Part shown: in pieces, positions 51,935 through 63,595 of the stretch
How the letters are laid out: each line of letters opens with the position of its first letter
Numbering within the stretch: position 1 is the first letter of the stretch
NCBI RefSeq assembly: GCF_040054535.1
Contig: NC_090785.1
Location: 18,699,001 to 18,763,000, forward strand
DNA from: Antennarius striatus
Lineage: Eukaryota; Chordata; Actinopteri; Lophiiformes; Antennariidae
Length of the DNA stretch: 64,000 nucleotides
Reading direction: 5' to 3'
Notes under the pieces: generated by a model
What the model was told of the DNA's origin: nothing
Seen by the model: only the letters and a program-made list of their open reading frames with translations
Databases searched by the model: none
Program-made: the position numbers and the translations under genes

Positions 51935-52308
51935 CTTGAATCAGAGACATTAGTTCGTTGAGTGTCGTAAAGCGATGTCGTAAAAACACGACACATAGAG
52001 GCAGAACACGGCCATCGATTAAAAAATAACAGACATATAAATGCACCTGTACTATATATTTACACGTGTACAGAATACATGCAGCAAGTAAATTTCAAAC
52101 CAATTTGAAATACCCATACTGTTTGGAGTATTAACGCTTACTTTCATTCGTGTTTCCTGAATGAATGACTTGGGCTCTTATTTTGAAAGGATCATAGAAA
52201 ATCCGTTGCGAAGCTTCCGTTTCCTGTAAGCTAACGCAGAGCCTTCATGTCAGAAGTATATTTAGCATCTTATTTTGGTCTACAACGCTACATTGATAAG
52301 ACACCAAC
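51935..52308. promoter_or_regulatory. Bidirectional mmgt1/pfdn6 promoter
   Basis: The complete space between two opposed start codons. It contains two adjacent ETS-like sites in reverse (CTTCCG at 52214 and TTCCTG at 52221), GCTAAC at 52231, no TATA box at a fitting distance and a twice-occurring GTCGTAAA word at 51966 and 51977. With so little room, both transcripts must start here. Confidence 0.75.
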
Positions 52309-54078
52309 ATGGCAGACGGCGTTCAAAAGAAACTGAAAGCAGAATTAGACAAATATACACAGATTCAAAAAGGTACGTGTCCACTATCAGCGTTGTTCTC
52401 CGTAGAGCTAGTGTGCTCTACTGTAGTGAGGAGCTAACTAACCATGCTAGGACCTGGTTGATCTAGGAGAGCTAGCCATAGGCTAAATTAATGTTTTATA
52501 ATTCATATATGCTATTAGAGTGATTTTTTATTTTTATTTTTATAAGTCAGACAGATTGTAAATTTATTATTACCTCTACTGACTAATGAATGTCTGTTTA
52601 GATATTAGCAAAAGCATGTCAGCCAGACAGAAGCTGGAGACGCAGCTGACGGAGAACAGCATCGTCAAAGAGGTAACCAACACTTTCCTTTCCTTTTATA
52701 AGGCGTGGTTAGCTTGTTTAAGAGTGTTTTTTGTTAAATATGTTATATCTGTCTTCACAGGAGTTGGATCTGCTGGATAACTCAAACACAGTTTATAAAC
52801 TCATCGGCCCAGTATTAGTGAAACAAGACCTGGATGAGGCTAAAGTGACTGTCACAAAGAGGCTGGAGTACATCAACGGAGAGATGTGAGTCACTGAAGC
52901 TGTGTTTATTTACAATTACCTATATATCAGGTCTGTGGATGGGCTAGGGAACTCCTGGAAGTTGAGGTGTTTTTCATGGAGCCACTCCTTGTTGCCCTGG
53001 CTCTGTGTTTTGGGTCGATGCCAGCCCCGACCCATCTTCAGTGCTCTTACTGAGGGAAGGAGGATGTTGGGATCCACGGCCCCATCCGTTCTCCCATCCA
53101 CTAGGTGCAGTCATCCAGTCCTCACAGAAAAGCACCACCAAAGATGTTTTCCCCTCCTTGGGGTTCTAGGTCATTCTTGCTCCTCTAGACATAATGACTT
53201 TATACCAGAAGGTTCTATTGTGGTCTCACCTGACCACATGACCTCTCATTCCTCTGGATTATCCCACTGAAGATGGGCCTGAACATGTGCTGGTCTGAGC
53301 AGGGGGACCTGGCGTACGCTGCAGGGTTTACCCCACAACGCCACCTTTCAGACCGTCCTCCCAGCTCTCTTCAGGTGGATCAACCAGGTCCATTTGAAGT
53401 GTAGCTAGGATGAAAATTTCCGACCTCTCCATTCCTCATAAGTGGGAAAACTTACAAAATCAGAGGTGTATCAAGCACTTTATTTCCCCCGCCTTCATCA
53501 GCTGTGAAAAGTGTGTCCTAAATATCCCGCACATGCGGTCTGTAGTCTTTAAAAGCAGCAGGACAGTGATGGCATCTGATGACAGCATTTATAAAAGGGT
53601 CATTTTGGTTTTTGGAGTATGATTCAGCCGTGCTGTCATACTCACATGTAGAGTTTTGTAGGATGAAGAATAATGGAGCTTTCCTGCTGGCGCTTGTTCT
53701 GTCCCTGAGGTTACAGGAGCACACAGCTCTTATTTGTGGAGACAGTATGCAAAGTAAGCACCTTAACGGACTTCAGGACCAACAGGATGGGACCTCACAT
53801 GTGTAGTTTTAGGTGTTTTTCATTTGTGATGTAATCAGAATCGATCATTTCATTCTCATTTTCACCAATGGATTTTTTGAAACCTGAATGTGGTCAAATG
53901 CGTTTCATGGTGGCGTTCTTGATTAAATTATTCTTTTTCTCCCCCCTTTTATGACAGACAAAGGTACGACACGCTGCTGAATGACATGGACAAGAAGGGC
54001 CAGCATCAACGAGAAGTCTTGTCCAGTTTGCAGCAGGAGTACCAGAGAGCTCAGGGCCTCCCCGTGGGTAAAGTCTGA
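52309..54078 (+). CDS. pfdn6: Prefoldin subunit 6
   Basis: Beta-type subunit of the heterohexameric prefoldin chaperone, which passes nascent actin and tubulin to the CCT chaperonin in the cytosol. Four exons: 52309-52372, 52602-52672, 52761-52885, 53958-54078; 126 residues (human 129). Seen: an N-terminal coiled coil (ADGVQKKLKAELDKYTQIQK), DISKSMSARQKLETQLTEN, SIVKEELDLLDNSNTVYKLI, GPVLVKQDLDEAK (the beta-hairpin region) and a C-terminal coiled coil ending QQEYQRAQGLPVGKV. AATAAA at 54206-54211 closes a short 3' UTR. Intron 3 carries a Tc1-like remnant. Human PFDN6 lies at 6p21, not on Xq26, so this neighbour differs from human. Confidence 0.96.
52925..53495 (-). mobile_element. Decayed Tc1-like transposon remnant in pfdn6 intron 3
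   Basis: Read on the minus strand, 53390 to 52925 carries a broken transposase with the family order intact: HVQAHLQWDNPEE, VMWSGETTIEPSG, a WWCFS stretch, LHLVDGRTDGAVDPNILLPS, VRALKMGRGW, NKEWLHEKHLN and EFPSPSTDL. These match the catalytic half of fish Tc1 transposases, with several stops and frame changes. At 53440-53490 the host-strand sequence AAGTGGGAAAACTTACAAAA followed by a CACTTTATTTCCCC-like end resembles one terminal repeat; the other end is missing. Confidence 0.8.
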
Positions 54079-54229
54079 CCAGAGATCCAGCTGCAGCGGA
54101 CACACCCGCATCACCAGTGAACGCGAACCCCAGGCAGTAACTCAACTCTGCTTGTGTCTTGGGGTTCATTTGCAGCATTATTCCTGTAACTTGCCTGTTG
54201 TTCCTAATAAACATGTTTTTCATATATGG

Positions 54230-56970
54230 GACGTTTTTGTTTCTGGTCTGATTGCGGGGGCAGGCTGGAGGCTGCTGGAACAGATGTTGTCCAGTCACTG
54301 ACATCCCAAACGGCCAGCGGTGAAGAAAAGCCCAGCAGTGTGGCTTTGTTCTCAGTGAAGGTCCCGGTGTGACCCACCAGCGGAGGGTTTAGGCAGTATG
54401 AATAATCAAACCCAGATTACTGAAGGCTCTGAACCCCAAAACCATCTGAACTGGAAGCCTTAAGCTTTTCTGATTGATCAGATAATAGGTGTTTGTGTCA
54501 TGTAGGATCACTGTGGTGTTTTAATTTGTATTTTTTTACTAACACCAAGAAAATTCATGAGAACCAATATTTAATAAATGAAAATTCACGTTTAACAGGT
54601 TTATTCACTCATCCTGTGACAACATGAATGACTGACACGTTTCATTCCACAGAATGAATCCAAGTTCGCGTGTCACGCCCATCACTCCAGACACGCGGGA
54701 TAATAACACTGCACACGTGCCTGCCCCCCCCCCCCCCCCCATGGCGCGCAGATTGCGCCAAACGCGTTCACAGCTGAGGTGTGACGTCATTACAGCTGTT
54801 TCCATAGAGCGTGGCTGCTGGAGCGTCTGGAGTGGGTCGATCCGGATCCTCTGATGGAACATCTGCATCAGGACACAGGGAATACAATCATCTTATAGAA
54901 AACATCCTGGTTCGTTTCGATCACTGTGTCATGTTTGATCGATCACTGATTGGTTACTTCCTGTTTATGAAGCTGGCGCTGATGTGACGAAACTAACAGG
55001 TCCAGAAATAAGAGCTGATTTAAATATTCAGCAGCAACCCGAACAAAAGTCTTCCTATTTCAATTGATTTATAATTATCTGGGATTGATCTTCTTTTCTG
55101 TTTGTATTTAAATAAACAGTCTCTCCGACTTTTGGATCAATCCAATTGTTTAATTTAGACTAATCCTCATTTTGATCTCAGATTAAACCTTAAACTAATT
55201 CTTTTCCTCTCTCTTTGATTTACTTATTCCCGTGGGGTTTTTCTCCAGGGATGTTTGAACAAGAGAGCATCCTGCTGAGATCCTCAGTGGACCGACACCT
55301 GCTGGACTGGAGGACGTCTTCAGACCATCAGAAGAAATTCACCCACTGGACCGCCGAACAGGATTTTAATGGAAAAATATTCTCATTAAATCTTCACACA
55401 TCCAGTAAGAAATGCGCTTCATCAGGCCTTTTCCTTCCCTGATCAATCCTCTGATAGTAAATCAATTACTTAATTCAGATTACAATCATCTACCGAACAA
55501 AACGCCTGACTATGATGAGGATGGAGCCTGACTATTTTTTAAAAAATTCGGGATGAAACTTGATTTTCTGCAAAACAGATGATATGGATGAACCTTTATT
55601 TATCCCGAGGAGAAATTATTTAAACTATTAACAATTAACCAAACAATCGACCAAAAAAGAAATAATCTGGATTGTTGACGGAATTTCCCTCGCGATTAAT
55701 ACATTTAATAAATTAAATTCTTTCTTGGTTTTAAACACATAAGAAACAATGGAGTGATTTTAAACTTCCTATCTATCTACGATAGGAAGTTTATGTCTTA
55801 TGTTCCGTGTTGAGTGAGGAACTTCTGTTCAGTCATTGGTTAGTTTAATTTACAGTATTTATATTTTGTTTATAGGTTCGTTTATTTTTATACTATTATC
55901 TGTTATTGAATGTGAATTCATTTTTGCGTGAATCTCTTTTATTTTGCGTGCTTTTAAAAATCAAAAATCCATCTACCTATCATGTAAATTTGTTATTCTG
56001 AGAAGTCTCTTTAAATATTTCTCAACATTCTGCGCATTTGAAAAACAACTTTTCCCGGATAAGTGACTTTCAGTCAGGAGCACTTTATTTCACATCAACA
56101 ATTTTTACGAGTTCGTTTTTGAAATGAAACACACACACACACACGTTTCATTCTACATTTTATTTGAACTGTTTTTTGCTTTTATTTTTAGAGTTACTTT
56201 GACCATTTAACCTCCTAACACACCCTGACTCCTGATCAGATCGCACTCCAAGTCAGGGTAGGGGTTTCTCTCATCAGTGGGGGGTGGACTCCTTTCATGC
56301 TTTTACAGATATGCATATTGGGCCATCAACATGTCACCCCGTTGGTCCCATCCAGTCTGGAACCCCCCCCCCCCCCCCATGATGTCTTACTGGGGGGAAG
56401 GGGGGGCACTACTGTTACATAAACCGGTTTCGACTCTGAAACCGGGTCCTTCCATCGGCTGCTGCCACACCGAGTGTTCTGATTCCATCCAGTGTGATAA
56501 TGAGCATCTGCATTTGAAAACACAACAGCCGACCCCCCACTCCTGTTCAGCAGCCCTATCACTGATAACGTACGTGTGAAACCCGCGCTTTAGAGACGCG
56601 CATTCACAACAAATTGGCTTCTGTAGAAGTGAAATGATCAGGAATCAGATAAGGGAGAGGTTCCTTTATTTGGATTCAACAAGCACAGCAGACATCATTA
56701 CCGTGTCCCAAATAGACTAAAAAGAGCCCTCAGATCAAAGAATTATAAAAATCTAAACTTGATCAAGCAAAAAATGTTTTACACAATAAAGGAAATTATC
56801 AGTTTAAAGTAAATTAAAGCCAAACAAAGCAAAGGAACAAGAAGAAATAGAAAAACGCAAAAATAATGGTGGGGGGATTGCCCCCTGTATAAACCAGAAA
56901 AAAAACAGAAAAATTAATAAAATAGATTTTTTTTTTTCAGTCCTTCATTCATAGTATAGCCAAAACGTAA
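54230..56970. other. Intergenic between pfdn6 and the her pair
   Basis: No gene recognised. It holds pure C runs at about 54724-54741 and 56365-56380 and a short CA run near 56131. The piece at 56700-56970 may be the her5-like 3' UTR. Several open frames of 70-100 codons on both strands show no known domain and no coding bias. Confidence 0.5.
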
Positions 56971-56978
56971 AAGCCCCG

Positions 56979-57780
56979 TCACTGCGGCCACGGCCTCCAG
57001 GGATCACTGAGGGGCATGGGGGCGGCAGATGTAGGTGAGAACATCCTGTGGGGGTCGTAGTGGTGACGCTGCACCTGGGTCAGGTATGAATGGCCGATCC
57101 CGTCATGTGAGATCAGGCCTGGAGGAGAAGCAGCGACACAACCCCCCACAGCAGCCGGGATCAGCGCCCTGCGGACGGACACAGGGGGCGACGAGTGGGC
57201 CTTGGGCTCCGGAGGAGAGGCCTGGCCCGCATCCCCACCGGCTTCCATCAGTTCCTGGCTCTTGGTGGCGATGAATTGGCTGACCCTCAGCATGCACGAC
57301 TTCATGCCTTCCCGGTAGCTGTCCTCGGCCACGCGTAACGGTCTCTGCTCCGTGGGCTGGGCTTTCTTCACGGCGCGCTGACCTTTCCCCACATCCTTTT
57401 CTGTCTTGAGGAATTCGACAACGCTCTCCAGAATCTCTGCCTTCCCCACTTTTGGGTTCTTCATGTTCTGAGTGAAGAAATAAATGTGTTTTATTATGTT
57501 TGTTTACTTGAATCACGCGTGAAATGCGTGATGCGCGGGGTTTTTCTTTTTACCTCATCTTGGGTGTTGTCCACCATCAGGAGTCGTAACTTCTCCAGAC
57601 TGTCGTTGATCCGATCTCGTCTGCGTTTCTCCATCTGGGGTTTGGATACCTATAAAAGATCACAACACAAAAAACATATTACTAGATGGTGACCGTGGAA
57701 ACTTTTCACGGGGATCACTGCAGCAGGATCACCTTTCTCACGCCTCGCTCTTCGCGGGACTCAGAAGGTAAAGTCTTCAT
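56979..57780 (-). CDS. her5: Hairy/E(spl)-type bHLH-Orange repressor, her5-like
   Basis: Nuclear transcriptional repressor of the Hes/Her family; fish her5 acts at the midbrain-hindbrain boundary to hold progenitors undifferentiated. Three exons, 5' to 3': 57780-57733, 57649-57554, 57467-56979; 210 residues. A bHLH domain at about residues 16-70 shows the Hes-type basic region KPQMEKRRRDRIN with its Pro, then SLEKLRLLMVDNT and NPKVGKAEILESVVEFLK. An Orange domain follows (YREGMKSCMLRVSQFIATKS, about 95-115). The C-terminus reads DPWRPWPQ, so the Groucho/TLE-binding WRPW is followed by two extra residues. The NPKV-KAEILE loop places it in the Hes7-like group. her5 is preferred because of the head-to-head partner and the hprt1/ints6l neighbourhood; her7 is the alternative. 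Confidence 0.85.
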
Positions 57781-58070
57781 TGTAAGAAGTTGCTGGAGGG
57801 GGATTGGGATTAGAATGAATGCCAAATTAAAATGGAACAGCTGCGTCCTCATTGCAATTTGTTACCTCGCCCACGGATAGCCCCGCCCACATGGGACACG
57901 CCCCCCGGTCCCTCAGCAGCGCGCGGCCTTGACGGAGGGGATAAAAGCGAGCGGATGAGCTCAGGACGCGCAGTGCGTCCGGACGTGTTCCCTGACGACA
58001 GGAACACCTCATGGCGGTCATCACATACAGTATTTTCGATTACTTTAAATTTAAAGTCAACCAAAATTAT
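57781..58070 (-). promoter_or_regulatory. her5-like promoter region
   Basis: Upstream of the minus-strand ATG lies a GC box (GGGCGGGGC on the minus strand, 57883-57891), E-boxes CAGCTG at 57838 and CATGTG (57889-57894), and a compact CpG-rich stretch to 57990. A TATA box in the fitting orientation is not clear. Confidence 0.4.
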
Positions 58071-58377
58071 TTAAAAAAAACCCTTCCAATTACCTACAGC
58101 ATAGTGGTTTAAAATGTTTAGAAGTAAAGGAAGTTAAAGAAGTATTTGTTCAAAATAAAAGCTACGAGTTGAAAATATTTTACCTTAAGTATCGAAAGTA
58201 CTTCATTATTTAATAGAACGTCTCTTCCATTGTTACACAAACATTTCTGTGAGCCTGTATGTCACAGTTAGTTACTTTAAATATTCTCATGGACAGAGGA
58301 TTTTAGGACAAGTTTGATTCTTAGGACATGTTTAGATGAAAAACCCTATAAGACAATAATCTACTGCATCATTATGT

Positions 58378-58379
<2 letters not shown>

Positions 58380-58444
<65 letters not shown>
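58380..58444. repeat. (AT)n microsatellite
   Basis: About 32 AT units in the her5-her11 intergenic region. Confidence 0.97.
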
Positions 58445-58449
<5 letters not shown>

Positions 58450-59056
58450 AAAAATCCAATATTTCCTGGTGATCAACTTTCCATGCGACGCAGCCCTCGG
58501 TTGAAATGATTTAGTTTAGAAGTTGGAGGATTTTAACACATGGAGAAAGTCACTAATTTAGTTCATCACAAACATTCCAAATCAACGGATTTGAGAAGTG
58601 ATTTCACTGGATGGACCTCTACGTCTTTATTGAAAATGAGAATTGGTTCTCAATTGACTTACCTGTTTAAATAAAAGTGTTGGTTTTTTTTAAAGGGAAA
58701 AATTGGTATCTCGTCAGTAGTGGAATTAAAGACACAATATTTGTCACTGATTTGCAGTGGAGCAGAGTGGACTTTACAGATTTCAATTCCATTACTTTCC
58801 ATGGGTTGTAAGAAAGACAAGGATCACGCAGGGACAGATGAGTACCTCATGTTTTACTTAGTTTCTTGTCTAAATTAATTTATTTTCCAAAAGGCTTTCA
58901 CAGAAAATGCTAAAGTGAAGGAATAACAAATAAAACAACAACTACTAAGTAAGTAATTGAATAAATAAATAAATAGTCTCAACTTCTTAAGGCCACGTGA
59001 AAGTGAGGCTTTGTTTTCAGTCAGTCTATATTTTACCTAAAGATCAAAATCAAAAT

Positions 59057-59223
<167 letters not shown>

Positions 59224-59393
59224 TCACTACGTCATCGCCTGAGCTCGGAGCCAAATCGCGCCTTTCACATCAGGCCATGAATAAGAATGGTGTTGATCCT
59301 CAGAGGGTGGGGCTGAATGCAGAGGCACACTACCCCCCCCCCCCCCGGGAACCCGTGAGAGTCCTCCAATATTTGAGTCTAAAGTTGAGTGAT

Positions 59394-59445
59394 GTGACCG
59401 TGGGTCTGTCCACGCTGCGGTGACCGTGGGTCTGTCCACGCTGCT
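59394..59445. repeat. 26-bp tandem duplication
   Basis: Two adjacent copies of a 26-base unit beginning GTGACCGTGGGTCTG, identical except for the last base. It lies between the two her genes. Confidence 0.85.
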
Positions 59446-59758
59446 CCTCCGGTCAGTCTGATCCTCATAATGGGCTCAGGAGTGGGTGATAACACCGGGA
59501 TGATCGGATCACGGGGATCCCGTAGATTAAGCCTTTCACAGGCAGTGATACTTCCGTTTCAAAGAGGGGGCGATTAGTGGAGGCTTAACCATCACTCTGG
59601 TCACCATGGAAACCCGCTTTGAGTGACAGTTCTCTTATTCATCCTATCAGTCATATAGTCCGGGTTTTACAGGACTCTGATGGGGTTATAAGTAAAAATA
59701 TAATTGGTTTTTGTAAATACGATTTATGTATTTAGATATCTCCCGCCATCTCTTTGGA

Positions 59759-59760
<2 letters not shown>

Positions 59761-59795
<35 letters not shown>

Positions 59796-59831
59796 CGTGT
59801 GTGTGTGTGCGTGTGTGTGTGTGTGTGTGTG
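59761..59831. repeat. Interrupted (GT)n microsatellite
   Basis: GT units broken by GC in the form GTGCGTGCGT; in the her intergenic region. Confidence 0.95.
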
Positions 59832-60014
59832 ATGTAAGACACGTGGACCCGCCCCGTAAATAAATCCTATAGTGTTCGTTTCAGCCTGAGACAGAAACTA
59901 ATCTGTGATAATCTGCTCCATGGTGTCTGAGAATCGAACCGTACCCTTCTAATAATCTGACTCTTCGAGTGTGTCGTCCACAAAGACTCAAAATGTTGAA
60001 TGAAAAAGGCCTGA

Positions 60015-60016
<2 letters not shown>

Positions 60017-60095
<79 letters not shown>
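60017..60095. repeat. (GT)n microsatellite
   Basis: About 39 uninterrupted GT units; in the her intergenic region. Confidence 0.98.
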
Positions 60096-60097
<2 letters not shown>

Positions 60098-60839
60098 ACC
60101 AACTGGGCTCCCGTGTGAAGCCCAAACATCAGACACCAGGCAGAGGAGCGGCGCACACTTAACACCCAGACGTGATAATCATCCTCACACTTCCTCACAC
60201 CCATCACAGGAGTGATCCGCTCCGTTTGCTGGTTAGTTTAAACCCCACATCTAGATTTATAAATACCGGTTTAACGCATTTTGACATCAGATTATCTGCA
60301 TAATAAATGTTTGAACTTGTTGGAGGTGAAGCCACACGTCTCCATGTCCCAAACAGAGCCGCTCAGCGTTTGGTGGTTTTAGTACAAAGCCTCGATGCCT
60401 CACACATCATAAAAGTCTTCATCTGCTCAGGTTCTCACTTCACGTCTGTTCCCACGAGAAAAACACAAGTTTCCCATCTTCTCACCTGATGGAGCGCGTT
60501 TGTCTGCTGACTGAGGGGTCATTTAAAGGCTCCTCATCCAGAACAATGAAATAATACGACAAATAATATAAGAGAAGAGAGAGGTCCACACTTCTACTGC
60601 AGCTACATGACATGCTGCTGATGCTAAATAAACAGGCGGAATTAATTTGTTTGATAAAGTTTTTTAAAAAAAAAATCAGCGACAGACTGAAAATTTTACA
60701 ATAAATTAAATAATAAAAAAATAACTTCAACACTAATTCATTTTAAATCCCATTACCTTTACTTATTTAATGCTATTCTTTATTCTTTTATTCTACAGTA
60801 TAACAAAACTAAAGTCATTTCCGATGTGTCGACGTCACT

Positions 60840-60939
60840 CGCACCTGTCAGCCAATCAGAGGCGGGCAGTAGTTGGTCTATAAACCCCCTGCAGCCACCG
60901 GAGGCCGGGCACTGAGCTGCGGATCGAACTCTGGACAAC
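60840..60939 (+). promoter_or_regulatory. her11-like core promoter
   Basis: In order before the ATG: an E-box CACCTG at 60842, a CCAAT box (GCCAATCAG at 60850) and a TATA box (CTATAAA at 60878-60884). The start of transcription would fall at about 60910, giving a very short 5' UTR. This focused promoter contrasts with the TATA-less housekeeping promoters elsewhere in the window. Confidence 0.75.
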
Positions 60940-62627
60940 ATGACCAGGAAACTGCAAGACCCCCGTCTGGAAGATGGTAGGAGTAGAAAAAGGGTAAGAA
61001 TTTAATTTATTCTCCAAAAAAACATGCACTTCAGGTTGATTGGCCGTTCCAAAATGACCGTAGGAGTGAGTGTGTGTGTGTGTGTGTGTGTCTGTGTGTG
61101 TGTGCTTGTCTGTGTCTCTGTGTGGCTCCGTGATGCACTGGCGTCGCGCCCGGAGTTTCCCCCGCCTCACGCCCTAAGCCAGCTGGGATAGGCTCCAACT
61201 CTTCGCGACCCGCCACAGCGGATGAAGCGGTAGACGATGAATGAATGAATAATTTAAAGAGACCCAATTTGAAGCTAATAGGATTTAATAAACTACCAGC
61301 TGATGAATGAATTCTAATATTTTAACTGCAAATATGACAAGCAAGAGGATTTTTTCCCCCACGGGGGTAAGCTGTATTATCCAGCTTTATTGATTATAGT
61401 CATTATAATTTTCCCCAACATATGCTTATTCTGCATATGTGTGTTCGTGTCCCAGCGTAAAAAAAAAAAAAGTGTCCCAGTGTGTAAAAGTGTCCCAGTA
61501 CACTTATTTATAAACTGTAAAAAATTGATATGATATCTCTTTCTAGCATCTGAAACCAGTTGTGGAGAAAAAGAGGAGAGATCGAATAAATCAAAGTCTT
61601 GCACAACTGAGAAGTCTTTTGTTGAAACTTACTTCTGACCCAGTGAGTCATGTCCAGAAAATCACACCCAGCTTCTCCACATACCGTAAGAGGACAGTAA
61701 ACTTTAAATGATGGACTGTATTTCTCCCCGTTTCACTGCTACCATCCACAGCGGCTACAGAACCCTAAAATTGAGAAAGCAGAGATCCTTGACTTGGCTG
61801 TGGAATTTCTTCAAAATTGGGCAGATGGGAAGAACCTGAACAGTGGTTAGTCTGAGAAACGATCTCATTCACCGTGACGTTTATTGATCGAAACCTCCTC
61901 TTTCTGCCGTTTTAGTCCAACGCTCTTTATCCCTGGCCGTGGATTCTTCTTCTTCCTTGCAGGCTGTACCGTTAGTCACATGAAGACTCCTGCTCCAGAG
62001 TTAATCCAGCCGGTGTCCAGTGCCTCTGTGGTCGCCATGGAGAGCGCAGGATTCCACCAGTGTCTGGCCCAGCTGACCAACTACATGCACAGAGTGGCTC
62101 CGGCTCAGAGGATGGGGCTGATGGAGGGGCTGAAGCATCACACGGAGGGCCGCTTATCACACAACGCAAGACCAGACTTCATCCAGAAGGCGGCTGTGAC
62201 CGAACCCGAGGCGACCAAACGACTGCACGCAGCTGCTGCAGAGCCCATTTGCACATCTGAGAGGAGAGAAGAGTCTCCGAAGCTGCTGTTCCCGTCACAC
62301 TCCCCGTTCCAGCCTCATGCCTGCTCCACACCGTGTCACGATTATCTGTCTCCTCCTCCCTCTCCTTGGCTCTCTCCCACTTTCTCCCCATATGCCACCT
62401 CTCCTTCCTTCCCGTCATTTGCCTCTCACTTCTCCTTCCCCCCCAGCCTGTCACCTCTGTCTTCTAACACCTCCCTCTTTAGTGTCTCCCCCACTGTCTT
62501 TCATCACGCTGGGCCTCCTGGCCTCCTCTGCCCACCTCTCACCGTGTCGAGAACCCTTCCACACCCTCCACAGAGGGAGGAGGCTCCATCAAACTCTTCC
62601 TCAGCCATGTGGAGACCCTGGTTTTGA
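60940..62627 (+). CDS. her11: Hairy/E(spl)-type bHLH-Orange repressor, her11-like (her1/her11)
   Basis: Nuclear repressor of the Hes7-like Her group; fish her1/her11 genes act in somitogenesis and, for her11, at the midbrain-hindbrain boundary together with her5. Four exons: 60940-60993, 61547-61642, 61752-61845, 61963-62627; 302 residues. The bHLH (about 17-70) shows KRHLKPVVEKKRRDRINQSL, LRSLLLKLTSDPRLQNPKIE and KAEILDLAVEFLQNW. The Orange domain is FHQCLAQLTNYMHRV (about 108-122). A long Ser/Pro-rich region follows, and the protein ends MWRPWF, so the Groucho/TLE-binding WRPW is capped by Phe instead of Pro or nothing. Intron 1 carries a SINE/L2 tail. AATAAA at 62763 ends a short 3' UTR. 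her1 versus her11 cannot be settled here. Confidence 0.85.
61069..61104. repeat. (TG)n run in her11-like intron 1
   Basis: Short GT array with one CT interruption, just before the SINE/L2-type repeat. Confidence 0.9.
61121..61252 (+). repeat. SINE/L2-type 3' tail, second copy
   Basis: Same family as 7774-7912 and better preserved: GCGTCGCGCCCGGAGTTTCC, CCTCACGCCCTAAGCC, AGCTGGGATAGGCTCCAAC, CCACAGCGGATGAAGCGGTA and a GAAT tail. It lies in intron 1 of the her11-like gene, in the gene's sense orientation. Confidence 0.8.
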
Positions 62628-62799
62628 GTGAGACGACCAGAAACGACGTGGAAGCAGCAGAGCCAGCGGGGGACGAGCAGCATCTGCAGGACGAAGACCG
62701 AACACAGCAGGGATGTATAGTGTACATATCATTAAAAGTGTTTATATTTCTCATTTGATTTGTAATAAAATTCATTTTTGAGCTCCATCTTTGTTTGGG

Positions 62800-63590
62800 T
62801 TTTTATCTTCACGTAACTGTTCACTTACCTTTAAACAATTAATCATAGACCCTTTAGAGACATGTCATATATCAGAAAAGAAAACATCATCAGAAATATG
62901 GTTTGATTCTAGAGTACATTCCATGTCCCTTAGGTTCTGAAAGAAGAACAGGAGAATCTGAGAACCTTAAATACAGTCCTGTTCTAATAGACTGTGTTAG
63001 TCTCGTATTGCTGATGTAAAATACATGCTGTAGAAAGAAGGCCTTCCTTTCCCAGGTCTTATTAAAAAATATTCCACTAAAATGTCTTTAATAGGTTAAT
63101 AAGATCCTTCATCTTAACCTTGTAAGAAGTTAAGATTTTTATCTTTTTTTTAATTAGTATTCCGGTTTTTTTTTTATTCATCTTTTTTATTGTGCATTTT
63201 GTTTGCACAAAGGTTGTAGTGAAACGTAGCAAATTATATCCTGCATTTTTAGGGTTTTTCATAAAACGTGTGAATCACACTGATAAGATATGAATACAGA
63301 CTTAATTCATGATTAATTCAAAGTAATGTGGTCAGAGGGAACTAGGAGTTTTTACTGTATTACAGTCCTTGAACAGCTTTGTCTTCTCGCTCTGTCTCAG
63401 ATGAAGGTTCTATATAATGTGTGGAAATCGATATGATGCACTGAGTAAATGGAGCCCAAGCGTCTGGTTGACTCCTGTCACCTAAAAATCACATTTTTAA
63501 TGAGGGGAGGAATGTAAGATTCCTCTACACCAATCACCTGTTACGTCTTCATACATCGAGTAGAGACCTCTGATACTGAGCGTAATGCTC
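62800..63590. other. Intergenic downstream of her11-like gene
   Basis: AT-rich; no gene recognised. Confidence 0.5.
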
Positions 63591-63595
63591 TACAG

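Noticed and set aside
54605-54868. 87-codon minus-strand open frame with a Gly run
   Set aside because: The Gly run is the complement of a C homopolymer; no conserved domain or promoter.
55215-55442. 75-codon open frame before the her5-like gene
   Set aside because: No family recognised and no splice partners; probably random.
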